DNA from: Dichetophora obliterata
Lineage: Eukaryota > Arthropoda > Insecta > Diptera > Sciomyzidae
DNA: 64,000 nucleotides
Assembly (NCBI GenBank): GCA_963920525.1
Contig: OY986435.1
Span: 258,995,462-259,059,461 of the forward strand
Direction: 5' to 3'
Both the position numbers and the translations under genes were made by a program. Position 1 is the stretch's first letter. Each line of letters starts with the position of its first letter. Positions 43,266 to 54,562 of this stretch are shown here, piece after piece. The notes below the pieces were generated by a model. That model was not told where the DNA came from, did not search any database, and worked only from the letters and a program-made list of their open reading frames with translations.

Positions 43266-44869
43266 ATATACAGTCCGCGACAAAAAGTTAGCTCTTGAAC
43301 ATTTCCCCAAATATATAATTTACCTTAATATATTATATTAGTTAATAATCCGATAAAAAACAAGTTTAGTTTTTAAAGTTGTGTCGTTAAATAAGTCAAA
43401 GTACTTAAAATTAAATTAAAATAGGGCGTGGAAAATGGCTGGACAGTGCGGAAGTGCAAGTTGCTTTAAATCTTCATTTTAAAACTTGAAAGTCAGGTTA
43501 ATCGTAAAAAAATTAAACAAAAGTTGTAAAGTGATCACAAATTTATTAGAAAACCTACAAAATTATGATAAAGCCTTTAGCAGTGGATATCCAAGAGTGG
43601 TTACACGCTGAGATGAGTGCGCTATTTTGCGGATAGCTTCAAATTCTAACTTTACAGCCAGCAAAATTGCTGAAACAGCTGGAGTGAAAACACATGTACG
43701 CAAAGTGCAAACGATTTAAAAAAAATCAACTACAACTAAACTCACAAAATTACAAAAGAAATCGCCACTTACAACGAAACATCGAGCAGCGAGATTTATG
43801 TTTGCTGAAGATCACATTAAGTGCAAAAGTTTAATCTCGACGGTGCGGATGGAATGTCTTTTTATTGCCACGATTTGAGGAAGAAAAAGCGTATCTTAAG
43901 TCGCCGTAAACACGGGAGTAGATGAGTAATGGTATGGGCTGAAATTGGCCTTTGTAGAAGGACTGAACTTAAATTTGTTCCCACAAGAATTAATCTTCCA
44001 GATTATATTAATTTTATTGCTAATGAAATAGTTAATCATAGGTTGCAATTACCTAAAACTTCATTAATATTGCAACAAAAAATGCAGCTGTACATACAAG
44101 CAGAATAGTAAAAAAGACACAGTTTCGATAGTATCGTAAGTATAGACGTAGAATTCCTTTTCATACAGTAATAGAGAAAAATTCTGGTTTTTTTAATGTA
44201 TATTCTTCAAAAGTTTTTTAAAGTATTTCATCTTCTAAATAAAAATTATTCCAAAACAAATTTGTTGTTGTTGTCCTTCCTTAAACTTACCTGGTCTAAA
44301 AAGCTCACAATTAAATTCATGTTAAAATTTGTTTTGTTTTATAAAAAGTTTTCGTTTGATATTTATGGTGATGAATTTGTTGCTCTTTTTCATTTGTTTT
44401 GTTGGTTAAAACTAAATGTAATTCAAAGTTATGTTTAATTAATGGAAATAAAGATGGGTAAATTTGAATTATTTATTTTTCCTTTAGAAAAGAGCATATA
44501 CGTATATGTTTATTTTAAAAGTAATTTAAAATTAAAATTTTAGTTAACAAAATAAATTTTTAATATAGAAAGAATATAATGATAGTAAAAATAATTCGAA
44601 TTTATTATAGTATTTAAAAAAAAAAATATAGTTTTTAAAGCACAACCCTACTTAGTAACGCATGCGCAAATTTGCGCAGTAGTATACATATGTACATGCT
44701 GAAAATAAACATTCTTTTTATTCGTACTCCAACTCATGGCAGAATAAACAGGTAGGGCCGACTCGGAGAGAAATGAAGTAGAAAGCATAGAAAAGCGAGC
44801 TAGTTGTCAAATACAGCTGTTCATGTCGAGTAAAAATTAAGAACATCTAAAAAATTTTCAGCTAACTGA

Positions 44870-45000
44870 ACCAACAACAATTACCAAGCAAATCTAAAGC
44901 AACGAGGCACAGAAAGAGCATGATCGCAGCGGTTGAGTAGCGTTAGAGGGAATGAACCGAATCGTCCACAGAAAATAAACAGAACTTTGCTTACTATGTC
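44870..45000. repeat. dispersed repeat copy, uninterrupted
   Basis: Matches the flanks of the 261 bp MITE at 14840-15100. Here GCGTTAGAGGGAATGAACCG runs through without an insert and without a second GTTAGAGG, so it is the empty-site relative. Confidence 0.7.
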
Positions 45001-45046
45001 CCGCTTTTCACTCGTCACTCATGAAAATTGGGCTAATTGTTTGATA

Positions 45047-45345
45047 GCCTAAATCATTCTTGATTTTTAATAAAAATTCTAGTTGTTTGATAGTTTAAAA
45101 TCGTTTATTGAGCTTTAGGTCAGGTTAGAACAATTAATTGCTCTAACTAGTTAATCAATCAGCTAGTAATGTTTTTTTTTCTTTTCATATTGAAAATGTT
45201 GTTGCTGTTGTTTTTTTGAAAAAATTCGTTAGAGCAATTAATTGTTCTAACCTGATATAAAGCTCAATAAACGATTTTAAACTATCAAACTACTAGAATT
45301 TGTATTTAAAATCAAGAATGATTTAAACTATCAAACATTTAGAAT
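45047..45345. repeat. foldback repeat, arms about 100 bp
   Basis: AAATCATTCTTGATTTTTAA, TTTGATAGTTTAAAATCG and TTATTGAGCTTTA.. followed by AACAATTAATTGCTCTAAC reappear inverted at 45228-45345. The loop is about 75 bp. No protein. Confidence 0.75.
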
Positions 45346-45567
45346 TTGTATTTAAATCATAGAAAATCAACATTAATATACAACTTAATAAATAGCACGC
45401 TTGTATGAAATACACAATGCATAGTTTGCTGACATCGAAATGGTCCGCTTCAGTGCTTATAAAAGTGCACTCCGTTTTCAACCGAGCCGATTGGCTATCT
45501 GGGAAACAAACAAAAAATGAACGCAAACGGTGTGTATTTATATATGTATGTTTTACATACATACTAA

Positions 45568-45665
45568 TAAAAAACAACAACAACAACAACAGCAAAAGCA
45601 GCACAATAACGAACGACGTAATTACGAACCAAACAAGCAAACACAACAACAACAACCTTAAAAAC
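45568..45665. repeat. CAA-rich simple sequence
   Basis: Runs of CAACAACAACAACAACAGC and similar. The matching plus and minus frames are low complexity and not supported as genes. Confidence 0.65.
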
Positions 45666-46467
45666 AGCATAAGCAGCTACTGCAGCTAAGCAGATTGTGC
45701 ATTTCTCATACGACTACATGAATTTTCCATCTTCTTAGATTTTGCTATTTTATTAGATATTCGTTTTATTTCCACTAAAACTGATATTTTGGCATTTTTT
45801 TTTTCTTTGTACGATGAATATTAAAGGCTGTAGGTATGCCCAAAAGTGAAAAATATCGCTTTGAAAAAATTTGTGAAACTGACCCCCATACAAACTGCGC
45901 TGTAAGACGTAATTCTACGTCAAAACTTCTTTTGAGAACACGACATTGAAATATTGGAGTAGCCCACACGATCATCTGACCTAAACATTATTAAAAACAG
46001 TTGGTGTTACCTTGCAAGCGAAGTTTATTCCGATAATAGGCAACATAATACCATTCAGGAACTTAAAAGTAGCACGATTTCGAATTGGGAAGTTATACCG
46101 AGAAAATGCATCAAACAACTTTTTTACTCACTACCAAATTGCGGAAATGAAGTATTAAAAACATATGGAGGCTCCACTAAATACTAATTACTTATATTAT
46201 AAAAATTAAAAATTGATTTCTTATAATTTTTTGCTATTGAATAATGTTGTGCTATCTTTTTGTAGTACTACTGAATAGGTTTTTGTTTTTTTCTGAGCAA
46301 GTTCGATTTTTAAATGAAATTTCTATATATTTTCATTTTGTTTTTTAATCTTATTAATTAATAGTAAATACAAATTTTTAATTTTAATCGCTTTCAATAA
46401 AGCTTACAAAAATTCCAATGTGCTATCTATTTGTCGCGGATTGTTTATTTTTAGAATTATAAAAACA

Positions 46468-46680
46468 ATATATCAAGAAAAATAAATTTCTCAAATCAAG
46501 CAAATTATTCTAGTTCAAGCAAATTTTTCTTAATTCAAGGGAAATAAATTTTTCAAATCAAGCAAGTTATTCCAATTTTCAGCAAATTTTTTACATGAAT
46601 CAAGTACATTTTTCTTACTTCAAGCAAATATCAGACTTGAATCTAAAAAAAATATTCAAGAGTTTAAAGCAAATGTTTTT
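46468..46680. repeat. degenerate tandem repeat, unit about 26 bp
   Basis: The unit is based on TCAAGCAAATTTTTCTTAAT and recurs six or more times with changes. It starts just outside the right end of the Tc1-like element. No coding. Confidence 0.6.
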
Positions 46681-46689
46681 TTGACTTAA

Positions 46690-47480
46690 AATTTTATTTT
46701 CTTAATATCATGTGCATTAAAATTGTTCAATTCCAGCAAAATAATGCCTGAATTGAGAAATTTATGCTTCAGTATAAACTGATTTGATTTGCTTGATTCA
46801 AGCATAGAATGCTTAGTTTTTCTATCCGTGCATTGGCTCAACTTTAAAGCTGAAATTTATTTTTTTTTAACAACCAAATATTTATTTCGCTATTAAATAA
46901 ATGCCGTTTGTTTTTTTTATATATATACTGAACCAACGCTCAGGGGATGCCCCCTATAAATGTAAGAGCATTGTGTTGATTCGGAAGATGGGTGGTAGTT
47001 AGTTAGAACGTGGATAGATTGTAAATATAACCAAATCTTGGTTGTTAGAAAAAACAGATGCGTCGCTGGACACACGAGAGAAGCGAAGCTTTTTCGCAGT
47101 TTTATATGTTTCATTAAATTAATGGTTTTTTAATAAAAAAATTAAACATTTTAAATACCTAATGTGAACAAAAAAATAATTTCCCACCAGTAAATTTTAT
47201 TACCTTACATTATTATTTTACATTAATTTTGAATTATTTTTGTAAATGTTAATGCAATTATTGGGTTTTAATATCTAAAATATCAAACGTATATTATATA
47301 GATGTAATGTCATCGATATTTCTAGCAAGTATTACATCAATAGTTGTCCTAATCTTGTTGTGCAAATATTTGGATGGCTTGTCATTCGCAAATTATATTT
47401 ATCAAAACAGCATTCTTTAAGGCTTAGAATTTTTATGAAACTGATTTTTTTTATATTTCAAAAGTATAGTCTTTCCGACG
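46690..47480. other. no gene recognised
   Basis: A less AT-rich block at 46925-47110 (GGGGATGCCCCCTATAAATG) might be a fragment of a long terminal repeat or a promoter-like piece, but no partner was found. The rest is AT-rich. Confidence 0.4.
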
Positions 47481-47494
47481 TTAATGTTCAATTA

Positions 47495-47695
47495 TAATAG
47501 AAGTAACGTAATTTGATCGAATGTCAGTTGAGCAGTGCGTTCTTTCACTTTTTGTTTGAAACAATGCTTTTTTATACAAGTGGTTTTAATAAACGTAACG
47601 TAACGTTACGAGGCGTATAAATCCGTGGATTTTAGATTTCTACGTTACTTTACATTACGTCTTGTCAAAAAGCAACTGAACATTGTATTTTCACT
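47495..47695 (+). mobile_element. Harbinger-type MITE, copy 3, partial
   Basis: TCAATTATAATAGAAGTAACG, GAGCAGTGCGTTCTTTCAC, ACGTAACGTAACGTTACG and TTTACATTACGTCTTGTC match the left half of the 6455-6896 copy in the same order. The MADF-start half is missing. Confidence 0.7.
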
Positions 47696-47997
47696 TCTAC
47701 AGCCGTTTTAGTAGATGTCGAGCCACAGTGTTTCGTCTATATTCATTCTCTTTATACGCATTTATCTCGAAACTACTTTTTTCGGCATGGTTTAGTAGAA
47801 AAAACAAAAACTATTTAGCCGAATCATCTGAAATTAAAAATTGCTATTCATAACAACGGTGGCTATCGCTGGAACTAGAATCAAAGTTTTAATTAAAAAA
47901 CATCGTATAGCTTTTCCTTCTGAGACGGACTATTGATATTCCTTTAAATTGAATTGCCTTTTCTAACTTATAAATTACTTGTAGATAACAAAAATTT

Positions 47998-48338
47998 GCA
48001 TATATATATATATATATATTAGGGCGGGTCAATTTGTATGGACGAAATTTTTGGAGGTCTGGCTCAGCGAAATTCGTAAAATACATGTAATTTCAAGACT
48101 TTTTCTCCACTACAGCATATACAAATTCTGAAAAAAAGCTGTGCGGACTTTCGTAAATAGATTTTGTTCTCAATTATAAAATATGAATGTATGAATGTAT
48201 GTGTATGAATCTATTTACGAAAGTCCGCACAGCTTTTTTTCAGAATTTGTATATGCTGTAGTGGAGAAAAAGTCTTGAAATTACATGTATTTTACGAATT
48301 TCGCTGAGCCAGAATTTGACCCGCCCTAATATATATAT

Positions 48339-48372
<34 letters not shown>

Positions 48373-48375
48373 TTA
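47998..48375. repeat. (TA)n microsatellite around the hairpin element
   Basis: TA runs at 47998-48018 and 48330-48375. They probably were one tract before the insertion. Confidence 0.7.
48019..48329. mobile_element. 311 bp hairpin foldback element, copy 2
   Basis: Nearly identical to the reverse complement of 21897-22207, including the loop (GTATGAATGTATGTGTATGA). Both copies are 311 bp. It lies in a (TA)n tract that continues on both sides. Low divergence implies recent movement. Confidence 0.85.
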
Positions 48376-49110
48376 TAAATAGTATACATATAAATAAATA
48401 TATAAATTAATAATTAATTTAAAATATAATATAAAATTATAAAATATATAGATATATAATAATTAATAAATAGTTTAATATAATTGTACTTATTTAATAA
48501 TTATAGAAATGTTTTAATGGAAATTAATAGATGGATATTAATTAATAAGTAAATTTTTTAAAAATGAAGATTAAATCAAATTTTCTTTCAAAAATTTTTT
48601 CAAAATATAATTAAATTTACTATATAAAGGAAAAATTTAATTAAATTTCATTTAAAACTTTTAAAAAATGCTAAAATTGAAAAAAAAAGAAAAAATTTGG
48701 GAAGTGGTTTCTATTATAAAAAAAATCAATTCTCAAATGCTAGTATATTTTTTTTCTGGATACTTAAATAAATTATCTATGGTGTTATAAATAACTTTAA
48801 AAATGTAAGGCCGAATTTTTAGTAATTTATGTTTTATTTTATAAGGAAAATTTTATAGATAAGAAGGTAACCCTATTAAATTTGACCTATTAAGGAAAAG
48901 ATGGCTTATTTATTTATAGATGTAGGATTTATTTAGAAGAGAAATTCTTTAAAATTATCGTAGTATCGTAGTATTTGATCGATAATTGTGATCTGCTGCA
49001 TTATAGCTTCACGCATTCACAATAGAATATGTAGGGCAGCTAATGAACAATCCCTTTAATAAATTCCTGTCATCTACTGCAACATAGCTTCAGTTAATAT
49101 TGAATGAATC
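48376..49110. other. very AT-rich stretch
   Basis: Nothing recognised. Confidence 0.5.
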
Positions 49111-49127
49111 ACATCAATTCAGAAATG

Positions 49128-49205
49128 GTTGGTTTGGAGTAGTGGTTAGTGTGTAGAACTCTCAATCAGAAGGCGAGAATTCGATCCTCACGCGTGCAAA
49201 TAAAT
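49128..49205 (+). mobile_element. tRNA-like sequence, SINE head or tRNA pseudogene
   Basis: TGGAGTAGTGGTTAGTGTG resembles an A box and GAATTCGATCCTC a B box about 35 bases later, the spacing of a tRNA. The acceptor stem does not close well. It differs from the SINE at 13257. No second copy was seen, so a SINE of another family or a tRNA pseudogene are both possible. Confidence 0.5.
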
Positions 49206-49259
49206 ATTTTTAATTTTATATCCTCTTGTTGTAATAGACGCAAGTAAAAAAACAACAAC

Positions 49260-50450
49260 AATTCTAATAAAAAGGTGTATGGAAAAAAGCGTCGTTTTTC
49301 AGATTTCACTCAAGCAAATCACAAAATGAAGCGTAAAAAGCTTCGCTTCAAAAAACTATTTTCTCAGTGCATTTTGTCAAAAACATCGGTAGAAGTTACT
49401 GAAAATTTTTACTTGACAAGTTTTACTTATGTTTCTTTGTCACGTTTTTGCATTTATTTCTGACATGTTTTTCATTTCTTCTTCTTATTTTTTTTCTACT
49501 TTAAGTCGCATGTTTGGTTCAGAGAAATTTGCTGGTAATCTCTGAAAATTAAATATTTTAACATTGCGTCAGAGTAATATTCTGCCATTGAGTTTTAAGA
49601 AAAAACTTGTTAAAAAAAAACAGTCAACATCATAGTCACCGCCTGCAATCCACATCGTCAGAGTGACAATTTTTGTGAAGTAATATGCAAACTCCCATAA
49701 AACCCCTTCTGCTTCTTTTGTAAAAAGCATTAAACATGTTGCTTTGGAACCCAAAGAGTAAAGGAAAAAACGTACAAATTCAGTGAAACTTTACATCCCA
49801 AAGGGATCTTCAAGCCACGAAAATACATCACCTTGAGTGACAGCCACATTAAGCATGGAATGGAAAATGTGTGCAGAAAGAGAAGCAAAAACTTGCTGCG
49901 TAAGTTCCAAAGTAAGCAATAAAAAAAAGTAAAAAGTGAAAGAAAAATGTTCAAGTAAAATATTATTTAATTATTTATTTTAATTGTTGGTTAAAAGTTA
50001 TTAAAAAACAAAACATTTCGAAAAGGGTGTGCCATGACAAGAGCGTTCGGTTATTTAGAGAAACGGATGAAATATGTCATCAGAGTTTTGGCATTTGTTA
50101 ATTAAGAAGTCGTTTAATGAAATATTAAAGAGCACTATCTGATTTACTTTTGTCATGTGTCTGTTTTAAGTAAAAATGGTTGTAAAATTTTGAGTGTGAA
50201 AAGACTCAGAGATATTGGTAGAAGTATGCAGAGAAATAAATTCTACACGTTCTTGGTTCGAAAATGCTTGGTTCATTTTTTATTTAAAGATTAATTTGAT
50301 TAAATAACCAAAATTAATAAGTTTATGAGGGAAGAGCAGCTGTGATGAAGAACGTTGAAAAGCTTTTATTGGCTTAGGAAAAAATTATGTGACCGACATA
50401 TAATTGCACATTGTCCTTAGGCAAAAATGTTTTTGCTAATAATTGAAACA
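49260..50450. other. no gene recognised
   Basis: Frames at 49275-49463 (plus) and 49569-49954 (minus) have no recognisable domain. Confidence 0.5.
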
Positions 50451-50457
50451 CTCCGTT

Positions 50458-50715
50458 TTATGAACTCCAATTTCGCGCCACTTTTTCTAGCATTGCCGAT
50501 CTTATTTTTGCAATAGCGCTAGAATTTTGGCTTCTGAATCGTCCTATTATGTTTTCCGCCATCTTAAAGCGTTTGAGTTTTTGATGAAAATTCTGGTTAT
50601 TCGAAACAATTCGAGCGGCAACGCGCTTTATGCCCAAACAATCATTTACAATGGTACAAATTGATTCATGAGACGCAAAAAGTTTAGCTGTTATCTCGAC
50701 CAAAAGTTGAGACAA
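50458..50715 (-). pseudogene. mariner-like transposase fragment
   Basis: 85 residues: LLVEITAKLFASHESICTIV, then NDCLGIKRVAARIVSNNQNF (second helix-turn-helix and linker of mariner-type transposases), jumping to IAKIRSAMLEKVARNWSS, which looks like the C-terminal end. The whole catalytic core is deleted. No terminal repeats were identified. Confidence 0.65.
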
Positions 50716-50719
50716 ATGC

Positions 50720-51330
50720 CTTGTTTTTATGTGTTGTAAAAATTGCTAAACACACTTGAGATGAACTGACAACATCGAAAACTGTAAGCAAACTATATAA
50801 CAGATTGGGCTAAAACTCACTTGTGTAGTGTCAGAGTACAGCCAGTCCACGGTATAATAAATATTTGAGTCAGTTAAAATTATGTCAATTAGCAAACTAG
50901 TTTTCGTTTTCGTTTATCTTCATTTCTGCACTGGGTCAAATGATTCATATTACATCGCGACTGACGCAAACAATGTTGCTGCATTGAATTTTCAAGCGCA
51001 GCAATAGTAATTATTTGGAGTTGTAAGAATGAAAGAAAGAAAAGAACTTGCTAATGTAAAGAGATTGCTCAATAGGTTAATTTATTGGTTTAAGCTAATT
51101 TAAATGCAATTGTATGTGAAAATATGGGGAGGACTTTTAGATGAAGTATTAAAGCAAAATACTGGTATTTTTTATTTATATTGATGTTGATAACTAAAAA
51201 AACAGTTAGTCTTGAATTTAATCTAAAAGACACACAGATCAAACTAATCTCTTTCCTTTTTCAAGTACGGCGTAAAGCCATTTACAGGTACAGCCTTTTC
51301 ATTGGCAATGTTAGAAAATAAATATTCTAA
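50720..51330. other. no gene recognised
   Basis: AT-rich spacer. Confidence 0.5.
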
Positions 51331-51336
51331 TACATA

Positions 51337-52755
51337 TTAGGGCGTATCGAAAAATTTAGTTCGTATTCTAAAAGGTCTCAAAAGTTGCATTGGGTGGTCA
51401 AGATCTCCCAAAAAAAAAAATTTAGAAAAAAATAAGTATGTCTTCCTCTCCCGCAAGGACAAAGTTGGTTTTTAAGAAAAACAGTACAAAATCACGATCT
51501 CAAAAACCTTTGATTTTTGTGCAAAAGCAAAAGTAAATATAGACTTAATCTAACAATGTTTTGGCAAACATGATGCCACTCTCAATTTTAACCCACAAGG
51601 TCCTATGTGAAGGATATTCGAATCTAAAGGTAAACTAGAAATTTTGGTGATTTTGATTGTAGTGTTGGCGTTTTCCTTAAATTTGGCGAATTAATAATTT
51701 GCATACTCTTGCATATGCATTTTCTTGTTTTGAAAAAATGTATACTTGAATGCAATTTTTTAGCTTTCTCAACAAAGTGAATATAAATTTAGATTCTTCA
51801 AATTTTTCTGAACAATAATACCCTATTCAAGAGTATGAATTTATAATACTTTTAGACTAAGTTAAGACCACGATTTTTTTCCGATTTCGAATTTTTAAAA
51901 AATTTTCCTTCCTAGCATGAATTTTATTATTTCGTTCAAACACCTCAACTCTGCATTCACAAAAATGTTATACTAAAATTTTGAGTTTCTGAGTTTGCCA
52001 TTCGATGGGTCTCAATTAACTTAACAATTGAATTAAAACACTTGAAGTATTTAATGAAATAATAATAACTATAAAAGAGATATGAAATGTTGCAATTCAT
52101 GCTCGAAGTCTTGAATATTTTGGTCTTTTCCTGCTGTTTTGAAATAGATATTTTTAGACAGAGTTTTGTTCAAAACTATTTGTTAAAGTTCAAAAATAAT
52201 CTTTGGTACCACTTCTGGTGCCCGAGATATAAAACCTTATATTCATTTGTTTGAAAAAGTTAAAAAATTACATTCATGTATACATATCTCCAAAACAGGA
52301 AAATGCATATGCAAAATATATGCAAATTATAAATTCGCACAATTTAAGGAAGAAGCTTTCACTCTATTCAATATCACCAAAATTTAGACAATCAGATAAC
52401 AATTAAAAGTTCTGTTCCATCTCGAAAATTCCTTTAGATTCGAATATTCTGCACACAGGACACTGTGGGTAAAAACTAGGAGTGGCATCGTGTTTGTCAA
52501 AATATTGTTAGTTAAAATCTTCATTTACTTTTGCTTTAAGACATATTTAGTTTTTCTTACTAAAATTAAAGCGAGAAAATGAGATAGTGATTTTTACTGT
52601 TTTACTCAAAAACAACTTTGTTCTTTCTGGAGAGGAAGATATCCTTATTTTTTTTTATTTTTTTTTTTTTTTTGAGATATTGACCACCCAATATGCAACC
52701 TTTGGAGACCTCTTAGAATGTGAAATTCGAAAAACTGTAATTCGATACGCCCTAA
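51337..52755. mobile_element. 1.42 kb foldback element, copy 2, complete
   Basis: Ends TTAGGGCGTATCGAA and its exact complement. TACATA lies on both sides (51331-51336 and 52756-52761). The arms are imperfectly complementary for most of the element: GGTCTC.AAAGTTGCAT, TGTCTTCCTCTCC, GATGCCACTC, ATATTCGAATCTAAAGG and ATTTTGGTGAT appear in both arms in inverted order, meeting near 52030-52060. No transposase. Copy 1 is at 11613-12985. Confidence 0.85.
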
Positions 52756-52817
52756 TACATATCACACATATATTACACTTGACTCAGCATTTGATGCTCG
52801 CTCTCAACCCTTTGTTG

Positions 52818-53075
52818 GTTAAGATAAAATTTTAATTCAAATTTAGCTTTATTTTAAGATACGTTTCAAATAAAATTTAGCTTTAGCTTGAATAAATTTT
52901 AATTCAAATTTAGCTAAATCTAAATTAATTTTAATTCAAATTAAGTTTTAATTTTAGATAAAGTTTAAATCCAAATTTAGCTTTAATTTTAGATAAATTT
53001 TAAATCAAATTTAGCTTTATCTTGGATAAATTTTAATTCAAATTTAACTTTATCTTAGATAAATTTGTATTCCAT
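52818..53075. repeat. tandem repeat, unit about 35-40 bp
   Basis: AATTCAAATTTAGCTTTA followed by a TTTTAGATAAATTT-type spacer recurs about seven times with variation. It begins some 60 bp outside the 1.4 kb foldback. No coding. Confidence 0.75.
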
Positions 53076-53119
53076 TTGAATTGTATTTAGTTTTAGTTTT
53101 AGAATATATTTTAATATTG

Positions 53120-53920
53120 GTTTTTTTTTATATTATTTTTTAGTTTTATCGCGATTTAATTTACGTTTATGGTAGTTTTATTTGAGTTTAGTTTTCTTCT
53201 ATTTCTATCGCGATTTAAAAAACGTAAAAATTTGGTGAAAAAGGGGGTGGGGAGATGGAAGCATGAAAGGTCATTTTTTATCAACTTATACTCTTAACTT
53301 TGCCATAAACAAAAATCGCATACCGCTTTTATTTTCGACGTTTCAAGCTGATTTCTCTTAGGGGAATTTGTTGACCTTGAATTACAGTTTTCTCAAAATC
53401 CTGACCTAATGGAGAAATTTGGTTGCCAGATTCGTGATAAGTACCCGGAAACAAGAGAAATTTCTCTTATCTAAATTTTGCTAAGATTTTAAAAATGTTT
53501 ACCGATTAGTAAAAAGCTCAGTAACTTGGTGCAACAGAAATTAATAAAAAGTCCTAACATTGCAAAGATTATGACTTATTGAAAAGAGTTTATGCTCTCG
53601 TTCAAAATATGTTTAGTGCAACACTTATCTAAGGCTCGAGCACTAATTAAACTTATACAACTCAATTGGATTAGTTATCAGAATAAGGTTTAGTGCAACA
53701 TAAACTTATCAATTTGCCTATATTTTTGATAACTTATAAGTGATAAGTGGATGGTGCAATAGGGCCCTGGTCTTTTTTCACGAACTTTTACATTCAGCTG
53801 ATCCAAAAAGTTGCAATAATATTTAGAGTAGATTGTTTTACCCCTCTTAATCAATCCACAAAAAACCTTTTGCTCCCCGAAACACCGTTCTAAGCCGATC
53901 GTTCTGACTCGTTAGTTCAC
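53120..53920. other. no gene; possible solo MITE end
   Basis: The block 53640-53770 repeats ACTTATCA/TTATAAG motifs and AGTGCAACA, and ends ATGGTGCAATAGGGCCCTGG, like one end of a Harbinger-type MITE. The other end was not found. The remainder is unrecognised. Confidence 0.35.
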
Positions 53921-53929
53921 TGCAAACGT

Positions 53930-54135
53930 TTTTGTCTCACAAGGAAAGGTCTACACGTATCACTCTCCGATTTTAATGAACTTTGGAGATGTGATGAAGA
54001 AAAAATTCTAAGGTCGATGTTTTTTTTTATATAGTTTTTTATTAAGTTCAAGGTTAAGGCTTTAAAAATGGCGTTCGAAAATTTGAAAAAATTGCGTTTT
54101 TTGCAATAACTTTATTTTTACACATTGAAACATAC
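53930..54135 (+). repeat. dispersed repeat shared with 61.7 kb
   Basis: CACAAGGAAAGGT, TCACTCTCCGATTTTAATGA, AAGTTCAAGGTTAAGGCTTT, AATGGCGT and TTGCAATAACTTTA recur inverted at 61720-61895. No coding capacity seen. Confidence 0.65.
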
Positions 54136-54139
54136 ACAA

Positions 54140-54560
54140 ATTAGGCATCAAATGAACGGTACTGAAGTTTCACGTCGTTTGGTATAAATTAAAAACATTT
54201 TTTGTTATTGTACGAAACATATTGTATTGATTACGTAACCATTTCTTTACCTAACTTATGTAAGTGAATCCTTATATAATTCAGTTAGTTACCTTTTTTT
54301 CTTTGTAATTTAAGGTTTTTTAATTTAAAATTAATTAAAAAAATATGCTCAATTGTGTAAAATATTGATTATAAAAATATAATTATTATTTCAAATAAAG
54401 TATACAATATGGGTATAAAAAATGTTGTGCTTTTTAGAATAAACTTTTTGTATTCAAATTTAACGGTAAATGTTAATATATTATAGGGCTGCCATGTAAA
54501 AGTGGTTTTATACGTGCATTTTACTCGCACAAAATACCTTGAATTTTTTTAAAATCTTCA
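54140..54560. other. AT-rich stretch, nothing recognised
   Basis: No supported frame. Confidence 0.5.
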
Positions 54561-54562
54561 TA

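Larger units (their letters stand above)
44118..45915. mobile_element. composite insert inside the Tc1-like element
   Basis: The transposase frame breaks after IVKK (about 44117) and resumes at NFF (about 45916). The inserted 1.8 kb holds a copy of the 14.7 kb dispersed repeat (44870-45000), a foldback at 45047-45345 and CAA-rich simple sequence. GACGTAGAATT occurs near the left edge and inverted near the right edge. Exact borders are uncertain. Confidence 0.5.
43575..46186 (+). pseudogene. Tc1-type transposase, split and decayed
   Basis: Left part (43575-44117): SGYPRVVTR, then LRIASNSNFTASKIAETAGV (paired-type helix-turn-helix), VMVWAEIGLCRRTELKFVP with INLPDYINFIANEIVNHRLQ, and QK-N-A-A-V-H-T-S-R-I-V-K-K where the usual DNA motif has lost its Asp. 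Right part (about 45917-46186): EHDIEILE, a stop in place of Trp, PTRSSDLNIIKNSWCYLASE and GNEVLKTYGGSTKY. The third catalytic Glu (NIIEN) reads Lys. Two of the catalytic carboxylates are therefore changed in addition to the insertion. Confidence 0.8.
43271..46443 (+). mobile_element. Tc1-like element, interrupted
   Basis: Ends CAGTCCGCGACAAAAAGTTA and the complement CAATCCGCGACAAATAGATA. The left flank is TA. The total of 3.17 kb includes an insert of about 1.8 kb; without it the element is about 1.4 kb, near Tc1 length. The transposase is on the plus strand in two parts. Confidence 0.8.

Noticed and set aside
45323..45689. Overlapping frames of 94 and 115 residues, one with leucine and one with asparagine runs
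   Set aside because: Both arise from CAA-rich simple sequence; neither has a domain or splice support.
49569..49954. Two minus-strand frames in succession as a membrane protein
   Set aside because: The hydrophobic residues reflect T-rich codons; no signal, splice site or homologous motif supports them.
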